A DNA stretch of 64,000 bases, taken from assembly GCF_016086655.4 (NCBI RefSeq), contig NC_052136.2:6882001-6946000 (forward strand), given 5' to 3'. Of the stretch, positions 59,200 to 64,000 are shown piece by piece. Source of the DNA: Lepeophtheirus salmonis (taxonomy: Eukaryota > Arthropoda > Copepoda > Siphonostomatoida > Caligidae). Under the pieces are notes generated by a model, which searched no databases, was not told where the DNA came from, and was given only the letters and a program-made list of their open reading frames with translations. The translations under genes were made by a program, and so were the position numbers. The stretch's first letter is position 1; every line of letters starts with the position of its first letter.

Positions 59200-61730
59200 A
59201 TATTTTCACTTAACAAAAAGATACACTTTGATGATGCTATTAACATAATTATAAAACTTAAGCAAACAGACCAGCTTATGTTTTAAATTACTATTTTTTT
59301 GGTCATGTATTCTACAAATTTGCAGCTTTACAAATTTCCGACTCGTATACTATAAGTATTACTAAAATAATATTTTTAAGCTTTGTTCCTGATAAAAATC
59401 ATGAGTACTTCCGATAAATTATAATTCAATTTTAAAAATTAGATACATTATTTTAAATTATTTTTTCATAAATTTTCCTAAGATATTTTTCTTATGAATA
59501 TAAGGAAATTAGGTTTATTTTCTTACTGCATTAAGATAGTACTTTAAAGTGATATGATTATTCCTTCTCTATTCACTACAGTTTTGTGCCTAAAAATTCA
59601 CAGTGTTTTTTTTTTCTCTAGACATTGTTATACTGACCTTGAAAATAGATGTAGTATTTTTGTTTTAGTTACGTAATGTCGTGAGAAATGCACCGTCTTG
59701 TGGCAAAATAATGCAACTCCCAGAATGAGAATAGAATTTAGAATAGAATTACCTAAATGTTAGTCACATAAAGTGCTCTTTAAAAGTTTTTCTCTAAATG
59801 CTGCATTTTTTAAACTACTAATTTAACCACCAAACTTCAGACTATCCAATCATTTTAGTGATAATATATATTTTTTTGAACCATTGGTGTTTAATTTATA
59901 AACTAAAATGTTTAACAATGAATGGGTTATTTAGTACCTACTTCATATTAAATAAGAAACACCTCAAGTTATGCTTCTAAAAGTATAAAAATACATTTAT
60001 GATGAGTCCACTATAAAAACAATCTAGAATATTAAATAAACCAAAAACTCACCATTATTTTTTCACTTCATAAATATATACAACTTAATATGTCTGTCAA
60101 CTATGGACACTATGTTCAAACTTTTAGCATCGTATAAAATACCAAATAATATTACTATAACTCGTAGTCATCTTTTGATTTATATGAGTTTATTTGGCTT
60201 CTATATGAGCTTTCAAATATAACATAGTATTTTTTCTTTTAATTGGCAATGAAAGTTTTTGTGACTTCCTCCACTGTACCTCTAAAATGTGAATCATAAC
60301 GATTTATTAATAAAATCGGCAGAAAAAAATATACATTTAAAAATACAGTTTTATTCAAGACTCATTTTTTCGATAGAGCATTAAATAACCCACATATTAG
60401 GTCTATTTTTTTTTTTTTTTGACGGAGGAGCAGGGTAAGTAGAATTATGCATCATTGTTCTACGGACTCTTCCCTATTGTCCATATTGTTTTTGTAGATT
60501 CTTTAAGGAAGAGTGCGAGTTCTTTAAGGCAAAATGACAAAATGTAATGATGAAAGAAAGGGTCTGCGTTATCATTTGAATCGCTTACAAAATTAATGAA
60601 TGAATAGAAAACATAATGAATGTTTGTGTTAGGCAATGGTAGGGAAAAGTCATTATTCTGTAAGTGGAAGTAGAGCCTTAAGTCTTTGCACACAAATCCA
60701 AATCAATGAATATATTTATCGAGTCCAGTTCCAGTATTCAAAATTTTTAATATATTTTAAAAGTTTAAATTGAGTTATATCCCTTGAAATAATTGAATGA
60801 CATTTGAGTCTAAGTCATGTTTTGAGTTTTTTATTGTGTGATCAAGTCAAGTCACAAGTCTTGACCATATGAAATCGAGTTTTAGTCTCCAATTCTGGTA
60901 TAAGGTATCAAAAAAATCTTCAAGATTTTCAAAAATTAGGAAAAATAAATGCCAAAGAATCAAATTCAATTTGATGTGGGAACATTTACACTTGAATTTT
61001 TCTAGTTTTTTCATCAGCCGCAGAGGATATAAATATTCTTCGTGGTAATTTGAGATATCATTCTGTTGTTTGGGAGATTGTTCTTCACCTGTATATATAT
61101 TTTAAACTCCAATATTGCAAGAGATCCAGACGAATTTCAAATATACTGATGCCATAGAATTGTAGTTTTAAACACCCCAAAACAATTTGAAAGAAAAAAT
61201 AAACAATAAAACATAATTGGACTAATCATCGTTTGCCTTTGTGTTCGTTAGTGTCTAGGAGCATACAACAGTTGATATTTCTCTAACGGCTAAAATGATA
61301 TGTTGAAGCGGAGCACTCAAGAGAGAATTTAACACTATCTTGTGTCTAAAATTAAAAATCTTGAGAGAGCAAGAAACAAATTATGATATATTGAGATATA
61401 TATAGTATATTAAAGGTATTTCCACTCATTTCCAACTCGTCCCCTCTATCATCTTTGCTCCTCTGACAGGTAGTCCGTATTTCGTTCTATCAAGAATCTA
61501 GAGATTTTGTGAATCGATTGGGTGGGGGGGGCAGAAATCAACAACATCCACAGTCTAACAGATTGATGTACAGAAGTGACTTAATTGGGCTAAAGGGCAG
61601 AGTTTACTCATCCAAATTGGAGAAGGGTATAGGGAAATAGAGATGAGGCATAGTTAAACTATTATATCAAAGCTTTACTTTGCTGCTTTCCCTGATATTC
61701 CACTAAAACAATACCAAATATCTATATTTT
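59200..61730. other. AT-rich region; possible degenerate MITE near 60720-60900
   Basis: GAGTCCAGTTCCAG (60721) and AGTCAAGTCACAAGTCTTGACC (about 60845-60870) with CCAATTCTGG at 60890 have the AAGTC-word style of small non-autonomous transposons, but clear inverted ends were not established. An ORF at 60460-60693 has no recognised motif. Confidence 0.35.
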
Positions 61731-61738
61731 GAGTAGAG

Positions 61739-61830
61739 CAGGGATTCTCAACCTTTTTTTACTGATGTATCACTTGTACAATATTAATTGAACCCAAGTA
61801 CCCCTTAGCACAAAAACGATTTTTACATTC
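61739..61830 (+). mobile_element. hAT-like terminus
   Basis: CAGGGATTCTCAACCTTTTT at 61739 has the form of the inverted repeat of hAT (Charlie-like) elements. The 8 bp before it (GAGTAGAG, 61731-61738) would be the target duplication, but the partner end was not found in the next 2 kb. A second CAG-type start, CAGGGGCGTCCACAG, lies at about 61837 and might be an independent terminus. Confidence 0.5.
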
Positions 61831-61889
61831 AATGACAGGGGCGTCCACAGTATTATATTTAGAATGATTCTTAGTTTTTGGATTTTTGT

Positions 61890-62110
61890 AAAAAAAGGAA
61901 TCCAAAAATTAAAATTTTGACGAAAAAAAATTCAAAAATAATTTTGTTTTTAAATTTCAAAATATTAAACTTTTTCTAAAGAAAATTCAAAAATCCATAG
62001 TTATTACAAAACAAACTAAATTTTTTAGAAAAAAATTTCAAAAATCCATATTTATTCTCAAAAAATTAAACTTTTGGAAAGAAAAATCAAAGTAAACAGA
62101 TGTTTGCAAA
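61890..62110. repeat. A-rich tandem array, ~50-60-bp units
   Basis: Units share AAATTCAAAAATCCATA.TTATT and AAACTTTTT.GAAAG-like segments, seen at about 61981 and 62033 and less well before. They look like a decayed minisatellite inside or next to the hAT-like terminus. Confidence 0.55.
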
Positions 62111-62119
62111 AAATTTCAA

Positions 62120-62905
62120 TGAAAATTAAACTAAATTCAAATATATTTGAAAAAATAAAGAACTAGTAAGGTGGTTTCTCATTTTATAGGAAATTTTATT
62201 CTTACTTGGAATTTTTTTCAACATTTAAAATAACTTTTTTTTCTTTTTTTTAATTAAAGTATTAAAAATTTACTTTGAACAAATAGTTAATGGAGCTTTT
62301 TTCACAGTAGTGTACAAAAAAAACAAAAAAAAAACAGTTACGTTATATTTTAAACTTTTTTTAAAATAGTTATTTGATATAATATAAGTATCAATTTAAT
62401 CGAACATTATCAGAAGAGTATGTCAAAATATATATACTTTTTTTTATTTAGACACAACTTGAACTTCATACAGAAGAATTAAGTTAAAAGAGGAAAACTT
62501 TGCAATAATTTAATAAATCATTCATTTTAAAATTCAAAGACTTGTATATTAAGTATTAAAAGAAAATAAAAATTATAGAAAAAACAAGTAAAACGACACG
62601 AAGCTAGCACATGTGTGTAACATAAATAACATAAGATTAGTCAGATAATTTTTTCTTTCTTCCATCACAGTCATTAAAATATCTTTTTTTTAAAGTACTC
62701 ATTCACACATTATTACGAAATTTATATAAAACAAGAGACGAAAAAAAAAAAAAGAATAGACAAGGGTCTATTCTTTTCCCCTCCCTTCCTCCGATAGACT
62801 TTGTGACTCTATTGAGACGGGTTAGCGAGTGCACCTATAGTTAGAAACACTATATAATGATTTTTAAAAAAAATCAAGTAATAATTAAATAACATTAAAT
62901 GAATT
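62120..62905. other. AT-rich gap, nothing recognised
   Basis: Homopolymer-rich sequence, with a slightly GC-rich patch at 62760-62840 that I cannot assign. Confidence 0.4.
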
Positions 62906-62909
62906 AAAT

Positions 62910-63870
62910 GCCTGGTTTTATTAACGATAGTATAAACTCGTCGAGAGCCAACTCTGATATTCTTGGTGAAGAGCAGACACCGCTGAAATGTGTATCAGAG
63001 ATAACAGTCTGGAGCCTGCATATCACCTTTAACACCAAATAGAGGCCCTCATTGGTTCCTTCGAAGCCGTAAGGAAGTTCATTTGTATCAGACAGAGTAA
63101 TCTAAAGGATTCAGATTAGGGCTCTGGGAAGGCCAGAAACTCTTGGGCCATGACTCCATGTTCTCTTCCACCCAGGCTTGCACAAAGTTGGCTGTTTGGG
63201 CAGGTACCCCGTCCTGCTGGAAGATGTAGGACGCATTGCACGACTTCTTGGTGATCTTGAGGACCTAGGGGAGACCTTAGTCTTCAAGATCTCCAAAAAG
63301 TTGGGCAAGGCGTCCTACGTCTTCCATCAGGATGGGACATCCGCCAACCCGTCTTGGACATGTGGCGGAGGTCTTCATAAGTGTCTTCAAAGTAAACAAC
63401 CTGATTGTTTTGCTTGTTGTAGAACGGGTTCGACAGTTAATGTTTTTTCATCCCAGAAGAAGATAAGACGGTTGCCATAATGATTCAGGTTGTTTAAGAA
63501 GCGTTTGGCCCGCTTCAAAGCGACATCTTGTTGCTGTCACGTCATTAAAGGTTTTTCCACATATCTCTTGGACTTTCCCTCAGCTGTCTTCATCGCCTTG
63601 GACACGGTGGAGAGAACTAATGACTTCTTTCTGGAAAAATTTGGCCATGGACATGGTGGGCTTGGCCACAAACACCTTATCCACCGCTTCTGGGGTCAGT
63701 TGGGGGCCTATTTTCTACTACTGTGCTCGATTTTAAGGTCCCCCCCCTTTCATAAGCTTTCTTTTCCTGTAAACGGTGTGCCTCTCAATCCCGATAATCT
63801 CGACTTCCATTTTTGATAGAGGCAATTCCAATAGCTCATTCGAAAGGTTAGAAAGTAAGCTGTATCGAAA
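62910..63870 (-). pseudogene. Decayed Tc1/mariner transposase
   Basis: Reading from about 63830 on the minus strand: MEVEIIGIERHTVYRKRKLM (helix-turn-helix), then DKVFVAKPTMSMAKFFQKEV and KSKRYVEKPLMT in shifting frames. ALKRAKRFLNNLNHYGNRLI leads to FFWDEKTLTVEPV (first Asp in FWDEK, about 63455). LEILKTKVSP follows, then in a shifted frame YIFQQDGVPAQTANFVQAWV (second Asp, about 63215) and WPSQSPNLNPLDYSV (third Asp, about 63100-63140), followed by a stop. The segment with 36 residues between second and third Asp is intact. The C-terminal tail is weak. At least four frameshifts are present. Part of the middle, between first and second Asp, is poorly preserved. Its ends were not fixed. Confidence 0.8.
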
Positions 63871-63879
63871 TGTATTGGA

Positions 63880-64000
63880 AATATACGAATTACAGTCACT
63901 ATATTTCGAAAAAGTATTCTATAGTAGTGGTACATCCATTTCCATAGTATATACTGGTAATATTTTATAATGCAATTTCTGAAACCATACCTCGGCTGAG
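63880..64000. other. Window end, no feature fixed
   Basis: The upstream (5') flank of the mariner above should lie here, but no inverted repeat was recognised before the window closes. Confidence 0.3.

Noticed and set aside
1..64000. CRISPR array, phage or bacterial operon
   Set aside because: No regularly spaced repeats with unique spacers, no ribosome-binding sites and no clustered ORFs; the content is eukaryotic transposons.

Overview
This is an AT-rich, intron- and transposon-type eukaryotic stretch with no convincing intact host gene. Nothing looks bacterial: there are no operons, no ribosome-binding sites and no long ORFs. Nearly every stretch of recognisable coding sequence is a decayed transposon. 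The density of Tc1/mariner relics and their protein signatures resemble what is known from caligid copepods such as the salmon louse Lepeophtheirus. That host assignment is inference; an arthropod is the safer statement.

Layout. 180-2210: a broken non-LTR retrotransposon (endonuclease, reverse transcriptase, C-terminal region). 2.2-7.9 kb: AT-rich filler with a 34-bp tandem duplication and one copy of a dispersed repeat. 7.9-10.6 kb: a 71-bp direct repeat, a mariner core fragment, and a THAP-domain P-element-type transposase relic. 12.3-12.8 kb: a probable retrotransposon tail. 13.7-15.7 kb: an old mariner cut off by a younger, nearly complete mariner with 41 residues between its second and third catalytic Asp (rosa/Visitor-like spacing). 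16.5-16.7 kb: an almost perfect 115-bp-arm hairpin. 17.1-17.6 kb: two tandem arrays. 22.1-23.2 kb: a long-inverted-repeat element with a second inverted repeat nested inside it. 25.4-27.4 kb: two mariners. 28.5-29.4 kb: a 900-bp foldback element with ~230-bp arms. 30.7-35.2 kb: two mariner deletion derivatives, then a short signal-peptide-like ORF. 38.7-40.0 kb: a probable piggyBac-type element. 42.8-43.5 kb: another mariner deletion derivative. 45.2-45.7 kb: a second copy of the foldback family. 48.9-50.3 kb: a mariner interrupted by a 641-bp hAT-type non-autonomous element. 53.0-55.1 kb: a piggyBac 3' end and mariner pieces. 56.4-59.2 kb: a second THAP/P-element transposase relic. 61.7-62.1 kb: a hAT-like terminus and an A-rich tandem array. 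62.9-63.9 kb: a decayed mariner running towards the window end.

How it fits together. The window is best read as a transposon graveyard with visible layers: old mariners carry many frameshifts and are themselves hit by a DD41D-type mariner and by a hAT MITE. Four mariner copies share one architecture, in which the N-terminal DNA-binding part runs directly into the third-Asp/C-terminal part with the catalytic centre missing. At least three repeat families with long inverted repeats or multiple dispersed copies (28.5/45.6 kb; 5.8/16.5/42.1 kb; 22.2/23.1 kb) do not match a family I can name and are the best candidates for undescribed elements. All reading was done by eye; translations, family names and boundaries of degenerate copies are approximate.
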